Of a DNA stretch of 57,358 nt, positions 39,171 to 48,832 are shown in pieces. Source of the stretch: Syntrophomonadaceae bacterium (lineage in GTDB: Bacteria > Bacillota > Syntrophomonadia > Syntrophomonadales > Syntrophothermaceae); NCBI GenBank assembly GCA_012719535.1, contig JAAYAC010000107.1:1-57358 (forward strand), written 5' to 3'. The number at the start of each line of letters is the position of its first letter. Position 1 is the stretch's first letter. Made by a program: the position numbers and the translations under genes. Under the pieces are notes generated by a model. The model saw only the letters and a program-made list of their open reading frames with translations, made no database searches and was not told the origin of the DNA.

Positions 39171-40262
39171 ATGAAGCACGGTGATTTGGCGTACTTTCTC
39201 GCAATTCACGCGGCCACCTTCATGGGCGCCAGAAAGATGCTCGGCCTCATAGATTACTTCGGCAGTGCCAAAGAAGCGTGGGAGGCAGACCTTGACGAGC
39301 TGCAGTCCTTTCCGCATTTATCCGGAAAGGTATCGGATTTGCTGGAAGCCCGGCGTCGGCTCGACCCGGTGCGTGAATACGAAACCCTGCTCCGGAAGGG
39401 GTTTCGGGCTACCACTATACTTGATTCCGCGTACCCGGCGGTATTAAGGAATATTTATGACCCCCCGGCTGTGTTATACAGCCTGGGAAACCTGGAGGCC
39501 CTGAACGAGCGGGCACTGGCAGTGGTGGGGGCCCGAAATGCTACTCCGTACGGAAAGCAAATGGCCCGGGAGTTAGCCCGGGGCATAGCCCTGGCGGGCT
39601 ACTGGGTGGTTAGCGGAATGGCCCGGGGAATCGATACTGAAGCGCATCAGGGAGCTCTGGATGTTGGGGGTCTGACGGTAGCGGTTCTGGGCAGCGGCCT
39701 GGAAGTCATATACCCGAGGGAAAACAGCCGCCTGTTTGATCGCATTGCTGCAACCGGCGTTGTAATGAGCGAGTTCCCTCCATCGACGCCCCCCGAACCG
39801 AAGAATTTTCCGATTCGCAACCGGATTATTTCAGGTCTTTCCCGGGGGGTGGTGGTTGTGGAGGCCCGGGCCCGAAGCGGGGCTCTGATAACGGCTGACT
39901 TAGCTCTGGAGCAGGGCCGTGACGTTTTTGCCGTTCCCGGGCCGGTAACCAGCAAAACCAGCCAGGGGACCAACAATTTGATCAAGCAGGGAGCCAAGCT
40001 GGTAAGTTCGGTAGAGGATGTGCTGGAGGAATACCAGCTGGTACTGCGCTCCCAAGAGGTCGAGGCCACTAATCCTCCTCTGGGTGAGAAAGCAGTCAAA
40101 GTCCTGGAACTCCTGGGTCCGGAGCCGGTTCATCTTGACCGGTTGGTAGCAGCAACGGCCTGGCAACCCGGAGAGCTGGCCACGCTGCTTCTGCAGCTTG
40201 AAATTCAAGGAATAATTGAAGTTTTACCGGGTAATTATTTTATCAAGTTAAGGGATGCTTAA
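39171..40262 (+). CDS. dprA: DNA-processing protein DprA (Smf)
   Basis: Binds incoming single-stranded DNA in natural transformation and loads RecA. The Rossmann-like core reads ALAVVGARNATPYGKQMARE, VVSGMARGIDTEAHQGALD, TVAVLGSGLEVIYPRENSRL, PIRNRIISGLSRGVVVVEAR and GALITADLALEQGRDVFAVP, all family signatures. A C-terminal winged helix follows (LLGPEPVHLDRLVAATAW). 363 residues is normal. ATG 39171 has only a weak ribosome-binding site. With comM it forms a competence pair, although the two are no longer adjacent. topA follows, as in Bacillus. Confidence 0.95.
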   Translation: MKHGDLAYFLAIHAATFMGARKMLGLIDYFGSAKEAWEADLDELQSFPHLSGKVSDLLEARRRLDPVREYETLLRKGFRATTILDSAYPAVLRNIYDPPAVLYSLGNLEALNERALAVVGARNATPYGKQMARELARGIALAGYWVVSGMARGIDTEAHQGALDVGGLTVAVLGSGLEVIYPRENSRLFDRIAATGVVMSEFPPSTPPEPKNFPIRNRIISGLSRGVVVVEARARSGALITADLALEQGRDVFAVPGPVTSKTSQGTNNLIKQGAKLVSSVEDVLEEYQLVLRSQEVEATNPPLGEKAVKVLELLGPEPVHLDRLVAATAWQPGELATLLLQLEIQGIIEVLPGNYFIKLRDA

Positions 40263-40294
40263 GCTTTCCGCTAAGTCTCGGGGTGATCTCATAG

Positions 40295-42370
40295 ATGAGT
40301 AGGGTTTTGGTTATTGTGGAGTCGGCTGCTAAGGCCAAGACCATCAGCAAGTTTCTCGGCAGGAACTACAAGGTGATGGCTTCAGTGGGCCATATCAAGG
40401 ACCTGCCCAAAAGTAAACTGGGAGTGGACGTTGATAATGGATTTACTCCCCAGTATATAACTATCCGGGGCAAGGGGGAATTGCTCAAAGACATCCGGGA
40501 AGAGTCCGATAAAGCGTCGCAGGTTCTTCTAGCCACCGACCCCGACCGGGAGGGTGAGGCAATTGCCTGGCACCTGAGCAATACCATAAACCTGCCCGAG
40601 CAGGCCCCCTGCCGGATAGAATTTAACGAAATAACCAGGGACGCCGTCAGGCAGGCGTTAAAAAGCCCGCGCCCGGTTGATATGGACCGGGTAAACGCCC
40701 AGCAGGCCCGGCGGGTTCTGGACAGGTTGGTGGGCTACACCCTGAGCCCCTTGCTGTGGGCCAAAGTCAAGAAAGGGCTTAGTGCAGGTCGAGTGCAGTC
40801 GGTTGCGGTTCGCCTGATCTGCGAAAGAGAGCGCGAGATTCAAGAGTTTCAGCCCGCCGAGTACTGGACGATTGACGGCCAGTTTCGGTTTGCGCCTAAG
40901 GTTTTTACCGCCCGGCTGGTGGCTCGCAACAAGGACAAGGTAGAAATAAACAACCAGGAAACCGCCCGACGTATTGTCGCCGAACTGGAGAAACAGGAGT
41001 TCCTGGTTTCACGGGTGGAGAAAAAGCAGAAGAAGAGAAATCCCGTGCCGCCCTTCATTACCAGCACCCTGCAGCAAGAGGCTTACAAAAAGCTCGGATT
41101 TACTTCCAAGAGGACTATGCGGGTGGCACAGGAATTGTATGAAGGGCTTAACGTAGGCCCGGAGGGTACGGTTGGTTTGGTTACCTACATACGGACCGAC
41201 TCCACCCGGGTATCCAGCGAGGCCCAGGCGGAGGCCCTGGCGTTTATTGCTGATAAGTTTGGCCAACCCTATGTCCCGGGGAAACCGAATGTGTATAAGT
41301 CCAGGAAATCTGCCCAGGATGCCCATGAGGCGATTCGCCCGACTTCGGTAGCCCGCACCCCTGATAGCATCAAGACTTTCCTGGGTAGGGACCAGTATCG
41401 CCTGTACAAGCTCATTTGGGAAAGGTTCGTTGCCAGCCAAATGTCTGCGGCCGTTTACGATACGGTTACCCTGGAGATAACTGGCGGGGAATATACTTTC
41501 AGGACCACTTCGTCAAGCCTAGAATTCCCCGGTTACTTGTCCGTATACCAGGATAACACGGACGAGGAGGAACGGAAGGATGAACTGCCGAACCTCAGGC
41601 AAGGGCAGAAGCTGGACGTGGTAGGGTTTAGCAGCGAGCAACACTTTACCCAGCCTCCCCCTCGCTACACCGAGGCCAGCCTGGTGAAGATGCTGGAGGA
41701 GAGAAATATAGGTCGCCCCAGCACCTATGCCCCCATTATAGACACCATTCTGCGCCGGGGATACGTGGAAAGAAAGAACAAACAATTCGTTCCCACCGAA
41801 CTTGGCTTCATTGTGGTGGATTTATTAAAAGAACACTTCCCGGAGATCATGGACGTCGAGTTCACTGCCAACATGGAGGAAAACCTTGACCGCATCGAAG
41901 AGGGGGAGCTCAACTGGCAGGATACCGTCAGGGAGTTTTACACCCCTTTTTCCGCAAACCTGGAAAAGGCCAAGCAGCAAATTGAAAAGGTCGAGATAAA
42001 ACCCGAGGAAGCCGGTAAGGACTGCCCGCAGAGCGGCCGGCCCATGGTAATAAGGACGGGCCGTTTCGGCAAGTTCCTGGCCTGTTCTGGTTTTCCCGAC
42101 TGTCGCTACACCGAGTCCCTCAATGAGGAGGTCGGGGTGAAATGCCCGCAGTGCGGGGAGCAGATTATTGCCTTGAGAACCAAGAAGGGGCGCAGATTCT
42201 ACGGTTGTAAGGGGTACCCGGTGTGTGATTTCCGGTCGTGGAATTTGCCGAGTGAGAAGAAGTGTCCCAGGTGTGAAACTGTTATGGTCAGGAAAAGCGG
42301 TAAAGGCAAGGAGTACCTGGTGTGTACCAACAGCCAGTGCCGGTATAGGGAAGAGGAAGCGAGGCTGTAG
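40295..42370 (+). CDS. topA: DNA topoisomerase I
   Basis: Type IA topoisomerase that relaxes negative supercoils. The Toprim domain (RVLVIVESAAKAKTISKFLG, then LLATDPDREGEAIAWHL), the active-site Tyr298 in GLVTYIRTDSTRVS, and the HEAIRPTS segment are clear. The C-terminus carries three zinc-ribbon repeats, of which the second (CPQCGEQ ... CKGYPVC) and third (CPRCETV ... CTNSQC) have all four Cys, while the first starts CPQSG and lacks one. 691 residues is normal for Firmicutes. ATG 40295 is the start. trmFO begins 3 bases after its stop. Confidence 0.96.
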   Translation: MSRVLVIVESAAKAKTISKFLGRNYKVMASVGHIKDLPKSKLGVDVDNGFTPQYITIRGKGELLKDIREESDKASQVLLATDPDREGEAIAWHLSNTINLPEQAPCRIEFNEITRDAVRQALKSPRPVDMDRVNAQQARRVLDRLVGYTLSPLLWAKVKKGLSAGRVQSVAVRLICEREREIQEFQPAEYWTIDGQFRFAPKVFTARLVARNKDKVEINNQETARRIVAELEKQEFLVSRVEKKQKKRNPVPPFITSTLQQEAYKKLGFTSKRTMRVAQELYEGLNVGPEGTVGLVTYIRTDSTRVSSEAQAEALAFIADKFGQPYVPGKPNVYKSRKSAQDAHEAIRPTSVARTPDSIKTFLGRDQYRLYKLIWERFVASQMSAAVYDTVTLEITGGEYTFRTTSSSLEFPGYLSVYQDNTDEEERKDELPNLRQGQKLDVVGFSSEQHFTQPPPRYTEASLVKMLEERNIGRPSTYAPIIDTILRRGYVERKNKQFVPTELGFIVVDLLKEHFPEIMDVEFTANMEENLDRIEEGELNWQDTVREFYTPFSANLEKAKQQIEKVEIKPEEAGKDCPQSGRPMVIRTGRFGKFLACSGFPDCRYTESLNEEVGVKCPQCGEQIIALRTKKGRRFYGCKGYPVCDFRSWNLPSEKKCPRCETVMVRKSGKGKEYLVCTNSQCRYREEEARL

Positions 42371-42373
42371 GAT

Positions 42374-43693
42374 TTGGCAGAAGCAAGCGCAATAACGGTT
42401 ATTGGAGGCGGTCTGGCCGGGTGTGAGGCCGCCTATCATATTGCGAGCCGGGGAATAAGGGTGCGGCTGTTCGAGATGAGGCCGGCGAAAATGACACCGG
42501 TTCACCGGACCGGTTACCTGGCCGAACTGGTGTGCAGCAACTCGCTCAAGTCCGAGGATGTCGGCACTGCGCAGGGGTTGTTGAAGGCGGAAATGAAGAA
42601 ATTGGGTTCGCTTCTCCTGGAGTGTGCCGAGCCAAGCCGGGTACCCGCCGGATCGGCGCTGGCAGTGGACCGGGAAGTATTTGCGGCACGTGTGACGGAA
42701 ACCGTGCTTTCCCACCCCCTGATTGAAGTAGTGAACCGAGAAGTAGTTGAATTGCCAGCAGGCGGCATAGTCGTGGCGGCCACCGGCCCGCTAACCTCCA
42801 ACCGCCTTGCCGCAGCCATCCGGGAACTCACCGGTGAAGAACACCTTTTCTTTTATGACGCCGTAGCGCCGATAGTTACCGCGGAAAGCTTGAATATGGA
42901 GGTTATTTTCCGTGCTTCCCGTTACGGTAAGGGAGGAGAAGACTACCTGAACTGCCCGCTGAGCGAGGAAGAATACCAGCGGTTCCATGAGGCTTTGGTG
43001 CAAGCCGATATTCATGAGGGGCATGCCGTGGATGAAGACCGGGTCTTTGAAGGGTGCATGCCGGTAGAGGTCATGGCCCGCCGGGGCAAGGACGCCTTGC
43101 GTTTCGGTCCCATGCGGCCGGTGGGGCTGCACAACCCCCGCCAGGGGGGGATCCCACATGCGGTAGTTCAGCTCAGGCAGGAGAATCGGGAGGGTACTTT
43201 GTTTAGCCTGGTAGGTTTTCAAACCCGGCTCAAGTGGAAAGAACAGGAAAGGGTTTTTCGGATGCTTCCCGGTCTGGAAAACGCGCAGTTTGTTCGCTAC
43301 GGGGTGATGCACCGGAACACCTTTATTAACAGTCCCCGCCTGTTACGCCCGACCCTCCAGTTCAGGTCCAGGCCGGAGCTGTTTTTTGCCGGACAGATTA
43401 CCGGATGCGAGGGCTATATGGAATCGGCCGCCACGGGTATTCTGGCCGGGCTCAATGCGGCTCGCCTGTACAGGGGTGAACCGCCGGTGGTTCTTCCCCG
43501 GGTCACGTTGCTGGGGGCGCTTTGCGACTACATAACTTCGAGGTCGGGAGAAGACTTCCAACCTATGAACGCCAACTTTGGCCTGTTACCTTTGCTTGAT
43601 GCCCGTATCCGGGACAGAAGAAAGCGTTACCTGGCCTACGCCCAGCGGTCCCTGGCGGAACTCGAACATTTTTTGGCAAACTTGCAGGATTGA
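42374..43693 (+). CDS. trmFO: Methylenetetrahydrofolate-tRNA-(uracil-5-)-methyltransferase TrmFO
   Basis: Folate- and FAD-dependent enzyme that makes m5U54 in tRNA. The N-terminal FAD motif ITVIGGGLAGCEAAYHIA, then VRLFEMRPAKMTPVHRTGYL and AELVCSNSLKSEDVGTAQGLL are diagnostic; FVRYGVMHRNTFINSPRLL and AGQITGCEGYMESAATGILA with the catalytic-type Cys complete the pattern. 439 residues. TTG 42374 is the start, 3 bases after topA. In Bacillus the same gene (gid) lies between topA and xerC (codV). Confidence 0.95.
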   Translation: MAEASAITVIGGGLAGCEAAYHIASRGIRVRLFEMRPAKMTPVHRTGYLAELVCSNSLKSEDVGTAQGLLKAEMKKLGSLLLECAEPSRVPAGSALAVDREVFAARVTETVLSHPLIEVVNREVVELPAGGIVVAATGPLTSNRLAAAIRELTGEEHLFFYDAVAPIVTAESLNMEVIFRASRYGKGGEDYLNCPLSEEEYQRFHEALVQADIHEGHAVDEDRVFEGCMPVEVMARRGKDALRFGPMRPVGLHNPRQGGIPHAVVQLRQENREGTLFSLVGFQTRLKWKEQERVFRMLPGLENAQFVRYGVMHRNTFINSPRLLRPTLQFRSRPELFFAGQITGCEGYMESAATGILAGLNAARLYRGEPPVVLPRVTLLGALCDYITSRSGEDFQPMNANFGLLPLLDARIRDRRKRYLAYAQRSLAELEHFLANLQD

Positions 43694-43781
43694 TGCCATA
43701 CCGGAGGGTGAATTTTGCTGGGCGAAGGTCCTGTGGTGTGATAATATCAATACAATAAAGGGAGTAACTGGAGGTATTACT

Positions 43782-44693
43782 GTGCTTCTGCCGTACATAG
43801 ACATGTTCATCAGTCACCTCAGAGCCGAGAAGGGGTCTGCAGCGATGACGCAGATAAGCTACCGGACAGACCTGTATCAATTCCTTGCTCACCTGGCTGC
43901 TTTGCACGAGCTGCCGGTACAGGAGTTGGGCAAAGAGGTAATCACTCACCGTGCCGTGCGTGAATATCTGGCTGACATGCAGGAACGGGGTTTGAGCCGG
44001 GCTACCATGGCCAGGAAGCTGGCTGCCATCAGGTCTTTCGTAAAGTATCTATGCCGGGAGCTGGTTTTCGATAGCAACCCTATCGCCACGGTAGCGACTC
44101 CCAAACAGGAAAAGAAGCTCCCCCGGTTTCTATATCCCCGTGAGGTCGAAATGCTGTTGGAGGCTCCGGACAATACCGACGTCCTGGGAATTCGTGATCG
44201 GGCCATGCTGGAGTTGTTATACGCTACCGGCATCAGGGTCAGTGAACTGGTGTCATTGGACCTGGCGCATATGGATAACAGCCAAAGCCTGTTAAGGGTA
44301 TTGGGTAAAGGTAACAAGGAAAGAGTGGTTCCGGTAGGTGAACAAGCTGTGAATGCCCTGAATCGTTACCTGCTGGCCAGCCGGCCGGTATTGATTGCCA
44401 GAAACCGGCGCGAGGAAAAAGCTCTTTTCTTGAACAAGTTCGGGTCACGGTTATCGGGCAGGAGCATACGGAATATAATTAATAAGTACGTTGACGAAAT
44501 AGCGTTAAACCAAAAAGTTAGTCCCCACACCCTCAGGCATACTTTCGCCACCCACCTGTTAAACGGCGGGGCGGACTTGCGTTCCGTGCAGGAGATGCTG
44601 GGGCATGTCAAACTATCCACCACTCAGGTGTACACCCATGTTACCAACGACCGGTTAAAGACCGTCCATAATGAGTCCTTTCCCCGGAGGTGA
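43782..44693 (+). CDS. xerC: Tyrosine recombinase XerC (CodV)
   Basis: Site-specific recombinase that resolves chromosome dimers. The N-terminal SAM-like domain ([20 protein letters not shown]) is followed by the catalytic domain with Arg in [17 protein letters not shown], Lys region [31 protein letters not shown] with His and Arg, and the nucleophile Tyr284 in STTQVYTHV. 303 residues is normal. GTG 43782 lies 7 bases from GGAGG. The hslV start is 5 bases past the stop, with its ribosome-binding site inside the end of xerC. Confidence 0.95.
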   Translation: MLLPYIDMFISHLRAEKGSAAMTQISYRTDLYQFLAHLAALHELPVQELGKEVITHRAVREYLADMQERGLSRATMARKLAAIRSFVKYLCRELVFDSNPIATVATPKQEKKLPRFLYPREVEMLLEAPDNTDVLGIRDRAMLELLYATGIRVSELVSLDLAHMDNSQSLLRVLGKGNKERVVPVGEQAVNALNRYLLASRPVLIARNRREEKALFLNKFGSRLSGRSIRNIINKYVDEIALNQKVSPHTLRHTFATHLLNGGADLRSVQEMLGHVKLSTTQVYTHVTNDRLKTVHNESFPRR

Positions 44694-44697
44694 TGAG

Positions 44698-45231
44698 GTG
44701 TTTCACGGAACCACTATCATCGCAGTGAAGAAGAATGGTAAGGTGGCAGTTGCCGGTGACGGGCAGGTGACCTTTGGGCAAAACATCGTAATGAAAGCGC
44801 AGGCCCGTAAGGTGCGCCGGCTATACAACGGCCAGGTGCTGGCTGGTTTTGCCGGTTCGGTAGCCGATGCCATAACCCTGTTCGATAAATTCGAGGATAA
44901 GCTCAAGGAGAGTGGTGGGAACCTGACCCGGGCAGTAGTTGACGTGGTCAAGGAATGGCGGACGGACCGAATCTTGAGGCGCCTGGAGGCGCTGCTGGTT
45001 GTAGCCGACCGGGAGCGGCTGTTCCTGGTTTCGGGAAACGGGGAAGTAATAGAGCCGGATGATGATGTCATAGCCGTAGGTTCGGGTGGCCCGTATGCCC
45101 TGGCGGCGGCTCGTGCCCTGCTGAAGCATTCCCACCTTTCCTGCCGGGAAGTGGCCGAAGAGGCCCTGCGCATTGCTGCCGACATCTGTGTTTATACCAA
45201 TAGCAACCTTACTGTCGAGGAATTGAAATAA
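44698..45231 (+). CDS. hslV: ATP-dependent protease subunit HslV (ClpQ)
   Basis: Proteasome-like N-terminal nucleophile peptidase that works with the HslU ATPase. The N-terminus is [20 protein letters not shown], with the TT pair of the active site preceded by a short pro-segment, as in many Firmicutes; [14 protein letters not shown] and [16 protein letters not shown] are family marks. 177 residues. GTG 44698 lies 7 bases after GGAGG (44686-44690); upstream in-frame codons overlap that site and xerC. hslU follows at once. Confidence 0.95.
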   Translation: MFHGTTIIAVKKNGKVAVAGDGQVTFGQNIVMKAQARKVRRLYNGQVLAGFAGSVADAITLFDKFEDKLKESGGNLTRAVVDVVKEWRTDRILRRLEALLVVADRERLFLVSGNGEVIEPDDDVIAVGSGGPYALAAARALLKHSHLSCREVAEEALRIAADICVYTNSNLTVEELK

Positions 45232-45244
45232 AGAGGTGCTTTCT

Positions 45245-46648
45245 GTGGAAAATCTTACCCCGCGCGAAATAGTACAGGAACTGAACAGGTATGTAGTGGG
45301 GCAGGAGGCTGCCAAGAAAGCCGTGGCCATTGCCCTGAGAAACCGGTACCGGAGAAAGAGACTGCCGGCTGAGATTAGCGAGGAGATCTATCCCAAGAAC
45401 ATCATCATGATTGGCCCCACCGGGGTGGGCAAAACCGAGATCGCCCGGAGGTTGGCTAAACTTGTTAACGCCCCGTTTATCAAGGTGGAAGCCACCAAGT
45501 TTACCGAGGTGGGGTATGTGGGGCGTGATGTTGATGCTATGATCCGTGACCTGGTGGAAACCTCTATCCGCATGGTCAAGAACGAAAAAATGAGCCAGGT
45601 TGAAGATAAGGCCCGCAAGCTGGCTGAGGAAAGAATCGTGGATTACATGCTGCCCTGGCCGGTCAAGCAACGGACTACACCGACCAATCCTTTCGAGCTG
45701 CTGTTGGGAAGAGTTACCGCCGGTCCGGAAGCCCGGGATGAAGAAGATGATGCCGCGCGGCAGGATATCAAGCAGCAGCGTGAAATACTGGCTCGCAAGA
45801 TATCCCGCCTGGAACTGGAGGATGATATAATCGAGATCGAAGTGGAGGAAAAACCGGTTTCTTTCCTGGAGATAATCTCCGGAGCCGGGGTGGAGGAGAT
45901 GGGTATCAATCTCCAGGATATGCTGGGTGGTATGGTGCCGCGGGCCAAGAAGAAAAGAAAGGTTACCGTGCGGGAGGCCCGCAACATATTGGCCAATGAG
46001 GAAGCCCAGAAACTTATAGACATGGACGAGGTGAACCGGGAAGCCCTCGAACGGGCGGAAAGCTCAGGTATTATTTTCCTGGACGAGATAGACAAAATTG
46101 CCGGGCGGGAAAACAGCTACGGTCCGGATGTATCCCGGGGGGGCGTCCAGCGGGACATCCTGCCGATAGTGGAGGGCTCCACAGTAGTCACCAAGTACGG
46201 GGCAGTTAAGACCGACCACATTCTTTTTATCGCCGCGGGTGCTTTCCATGTAGCCAAACCGTCGGATCTTATCCCTGAATTGCAGGGTCGTTTCCCCATT
46301 CGGGTAGAGCTGACCAGCTTGACCAAGGAAGACTTCAAGCGTATCCTTACCGAACCCGATAACTCTCTTATAAAGCAGTACGTGGCCCTCCTGTCTACCG
46401 AAGGAGTCAAGGTTATCTTCGACCTGAGTGCGATAGACTATATTGCCCAGGTTTCCTACGAGGTAAATGCCCGAACGGAAAACATCGGAGCCCGGAGGTT
46501 GCATACCATTTTGGAAAAGGTGCTTGAGGATCTACTGTTTGACGCACCGTATATGTCCGGCCAGGAGGTAATTATTGACCGGGAATACGTAGAGGCGCGG
46601 CTCGAGCAGATTGTCAGGGATGAGGACCTGAGCAGGTACATCTTGTAA
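45245..46648 (+). CDS. hslU: ATP-dependent protease ATPase subunit HslU (ClpY)
   Basis: AAA+ unfoldase that feeds substrates to Hsl[21 protein letters not shown] is the standard beginning; Walker [19 protein letters not shown] lies near residue 57, the pore motif [10 protein letters not shown]-like segment reads [19 protein letters not shown], Walker B is [12 protein letters not shown], and the sensor and C-terminal segments ([20 protein letters not shown]) are present. 467 residues. GTG 45245 lies 7 bases after GAGGTG; GTG 45236 overlaps that site. Confidence 0.96.
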   Translation: MENLTPREIVQELNRYVVGQEAAKKAVAIALRNRYRRKRLPAEISEEIYPKNIIMIGPTGVGKTEIARRLAKLVNAPFIKVEATKFTEVGYVGRDVDAMIRDLVETSIRMVKNEKMSQVEDKARKLAEERIVDYMLPWPVKQRTTPTNPFELLLGRVTAGPEARDEEDDAARQDIKQQREILARKISRLELEDDIIEIEVEEKPVSFLEIISGAGVEEMGINLQDMLGGMVPRAKKKRKVTVREARNILANEEAQKLIDMDEVNREALERAESSGIIFLDEIDKIAGRENSYGPDVSRGGVQRDILPIVEGSTVVTKYGAVKTDHILFIAAGAFHVAKPSDLIPELQGRFPIRVELTSLTKEDFKRILTEPDNSLIKQYVALLSTEGVKVIFDLSAIDYIAQVSYEVNARTENIGARRLHTILEKVLEDLLFDAPYMSGQEVIIDREYVEARLEQIVRDEDLSRYIL

Positions 46649-46681
46649 CACCTGAGTTAGGCGTAGAGGGGGATTGGGGCA

Positions 46682-47461
46682 GTGGGCAGTTCTTTATTGG
46701 CGAGGTCCAGGGAAATAGCCGGGCTTCTCCATATAACCGCTGGAAGTCCGGTCGATTTTCAAGAAATGGCTCGGGTTATAGCCAATACCCTGGAGTGCGG
46801 CGTATACATAGTGGGACGGCGCGGGCACATCATCGGTTACAGTTTCCTGGAAGACCCCGGGCCTCAGCCAGGCATCGAATCGATCCTGGGGTACGCCGAG
46901 AGATTCCCGGAGAGTTTCAACCAGGAGTTTCTTGGTCTCCAGGTAACCCGGGCGAACTTACACATGGAACGGCGCTGTATCTTTAATGTGGAGGGGATAT
47001 CCTGCAGCTGCCAGGGTAAGATATTCTCCATTGTTCCAATTTTCGGCGGGGCAAGAAGGATAGGGACTCTAGTTCTTTATCGCGAGCGTGAGTTTACTGA
47101 GGAGGAACTGGTACTGGCCGAGTACGGGGCACTGGTTATTGCCAGCGAAGTAATGCGGATGCGTGGAGAGCGGATTGGGGATGAGGCACGCCAGAGGGCC
47201 TCGGTCAACGTTGCTCTCGGTACGCTTTCATTTTCGGAAAGGGAGGCTATCGAGCACATCCTGGCTGAACTCAACGCCCGGGAAGGTCTGCTGGTGGCCA
47301 GCCGGGTAGCCGACAGAGCAGGTATTACCCGTTCGGTTATTGCGAGTGCCCTGCGCAAACTGGAAAGTGCCGGGTTGATCCAGGCACGTTCACTGGGGAT
47401 GAAAGGAACGTACATCAGGATTCTCAATGACAACCTGCTAGATGCCATAGGTAAGAATTAG
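46682..47461 (+). CDS. codY: GTP- and branched-chain amino acid-sensing transcriptional regulator CodY
   Basis: Global repressor in Firmicutes that senses GTP and isoleucine/valine. The GAF-like ligand domain covers about residues 1-155 (RSREIAGLLHITAGSPVDFQ, then ANTLECGVYIVGRRGHIIGY), the winged helix-turn-helix is at 200-240 (SRVADRAGITRSVIASALRK, LESAGLIQARSLGMKGTYI). 259 residues is normal. GTG 46682 is the start. It is the last gene of the xerC-hslVU-codY unit and is followed by a terminator and the flagellar operon, which CodY represses in Bacillus. Confidence 0.95.
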   Translation: MGSSLLARSREIAGLLHITAGSPVDFQEMARVIANTLECGVYIVGRRGHIIGYSFLEDPGPQPGIESILGYAERFPESFNQEFLGLQVTRANLHMERRCIFNVEGISCSCQGKIFSIVPIFGGARRIGTLVLYREREFTEEELVLAEYGALVIASEVMRMRGERIGDEARQRASVNVALGTLSFSEREAIEHILAELNAREGLLVASRVADRAGITRSVIASALRKLESAGLIQARSLGMKGTYIRILNDNLLDAIGKN

Positions 47462-47498
47462 AGAACAGGAAGTTAAAGAAACTGAAGATAAGTCTTTA

Positions 47499-47530
47499 AA
47501 AAACTAACCCAAAAGGGTTAGTTTTTTCTT
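47499..47530 (+). terminator. Intrinsic terminator after codY
   Basis: AAAAACTAACCC (47499-47510) pairs with GGGTTAGTTTTT (47515-47526) around AAAA, continuing into TTCTTCTTTTT. A strong stop between codY and flgB, so the flagellar operon needs its own promoter in 47531-47611; a TATAGA box near 47568 is the best -10 candidate but has no good -35. Confidence 0.9.
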
Positions 47531-47611
47531 CTTTTTCCAGAATTTCTAGCAGGAATCGTCCGAACAATATAGAATTTTGTAGAAAGGTCCGACAAGGTTG
47601 GGAGTGATTTC

Positions 47612-48031
47612 ATGCTGGATGGTATTATCGGAAACAGAACCTTAAGTATCCTGGAAAAAGCTTTAGATGGTGCCTCACTGCGCCAGAAGGTGATAGCCAA
47701 TAACCTGGCCAATGTGGATACGCCCGGATACAAGGCCATGGAAGTGACCTTCGAAGAACAGCTCGCGAGGGCCTGCCGCACCAACCGGGTAGGAGAGCAA
47801 CTGCACACAAGTCATCCCCGCCATCTGCAGATAAATTCCGAGGAAAACGGAGGTGAACCCCGGATCACTGTCCTGGAAGGTAGCGTTATCAGGAATGACC
47901 GAAATAATGTGGACATAGACCGGGAGATGGCGCGTCTGGCCAAGAACACTATTTATTACGACACTGTCGCGCAGATCATGAATAACGAGTTCAGGCTGTT
48001 GCGAATGGCCATAAGCGAAGGGAGACGGTAA
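47612..48031 (+). CDS. flgB: Flagellar basal-body rod protein FlgB
   Basis: Proximal rod subunit of the flagellum, exported by the flagellar type III system. The conserved rod N-terminus is present: KVIANNLANVDTPGYKAMEV starting near residue 28, and the C-terminus has VDIDREMARLAKNTIYYDTV with the heptad pattern of axial proteins. 139 residues. ATG 47612 follows GGGAGTGA. First gene of the fla operon seen here. Confidence 0.95.
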   Translation: MLDGIIGNRTLSILEKALDGASLRQKVIANNLANVDTPGYKAMEVTFEEQLARACRTNRVGEQLHTSHPRHLQINSEENGGEPRITVLEGSVIRNDRNNVDIDREMARLAKNTIYYDTVAQIMNNEFRLLRMAISEGRR

Positions 48032-48033
48032 TA

Positions 48034-48471
48034 ATGCGATTTCTTAGCGCTATCGACACCAGTGCTAGCGGTATGACTGCGCAGAGGCTTAGAATGGATG
48101 TTATTGCCAACAACCTGGCCAATGTCAGTACGACCCGTACCTCGCAAGGGGGACCCTACCGGCGTCAGATGGTCATTTTCGAAGCACGGGTGCCGCAGGG
48201 ACGCAGCTTCCAGGAGGTGCTGGCCGGGGAGCTTGATAGTGGTGCCGGGGTCAGGGTTAAAGAAATCCGCGAAGACAATTCTCCCTTTAAGAGGGTATAT
48301 GACCCTTCTCACCCTGATGCGGGCGAGGACGGGTATGTCAGCATGCCTAACGTGAACGTGGTATCGGAAATGATTGATATGATCTCGGCCACCCGTGCCT
48401 ACGAGGCCAACGTGACCTGCCTGAACGCTACCAAGAGCATGGCCACGAAGGCCTTGGAAATTGGCCGTTAG
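48034..48471 (+). CDS. flgC: Flagellar basal-body rod protein FlgC
   Basis: Rod subunit next to FlgB. DVIANNLANVSTTRTSQGGP, then YRRQMVIFEARVP and the C-terminal PNVNVVSEMIDMISATRAYE are standard FlgC. 145 residues. ATG 48034 is 2 bases after the flgB stop, with GGGAGACGG as ribosome-binding site. Confidence 0.96.
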   Translation: MRFLSAIDTSASGMTAQRLRMDVIANNLANVSTTRTSQGGPYRRQMVIFEARVPQGRSFQEVLAGELDSGAGVRVKEIREDNSPFKRVYDPSHPDAGEDGYVSMPNVNVVSEMIDMISATRAYEANVTCLNATKSMATKALEIGR

Positions 48472-48487
48472 GAGTGAGTGAGCGCCC

Positions 48488-48802
48488 ATGAAAGTTGACA
48501 GTGTGTCCCTAAACGGCCTCAGACCTTTACAACCGCCGTCCTGGGCGGTAAGCTCCGGAGAGGGGGCCCGGCCTGCGGGAGAAAAAGACTTTAGTGATTA
48601 CCTGCAGGATGCCTTGCGCCAGGTGGACGGGCTGCAGAAGGAGGCCCAACGGTCGGCGCTGGACGTAGCTACCGGGCAGGAAAGCGACGTCCACAAGACA
48701 ATGGTTGCTTATGAAAAGGCCATGCTAGCCCTACAGCTTACCATAGAAATCAGAAATAAAATCGTGGAAGCTTATCAAGAGATCATGAGGATACAGATGT
48801 AA
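48488..48802 (+). CDS. fliE: Flagellar hook-basal body complex protein FliE
   Basis: Small adaptor between the MS ring and the rod. DFSDYLQDALRQVDGLQKEA, GQESDVHKTMVAYEKAMLAL and LTIEIRNKIVEAYQEIMRIQM are the family pattern. 104 residues is normal. ATG 48488 follows GGAGTGAG. Confidence 0.95.
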   Translation: MKVDSVSLNGLRPLQPPSWAVSSGEGARPAGEKDFSDYLQDALRQVDGLQKEAQRSALDVATGQESDVHKTMVAYEKAMLALQLTIEIRNKIVEAYQEIMRIQM

Positions 48803-48832
48803 CTCAGTAACTAGAAAAATGGAGAATACAGT

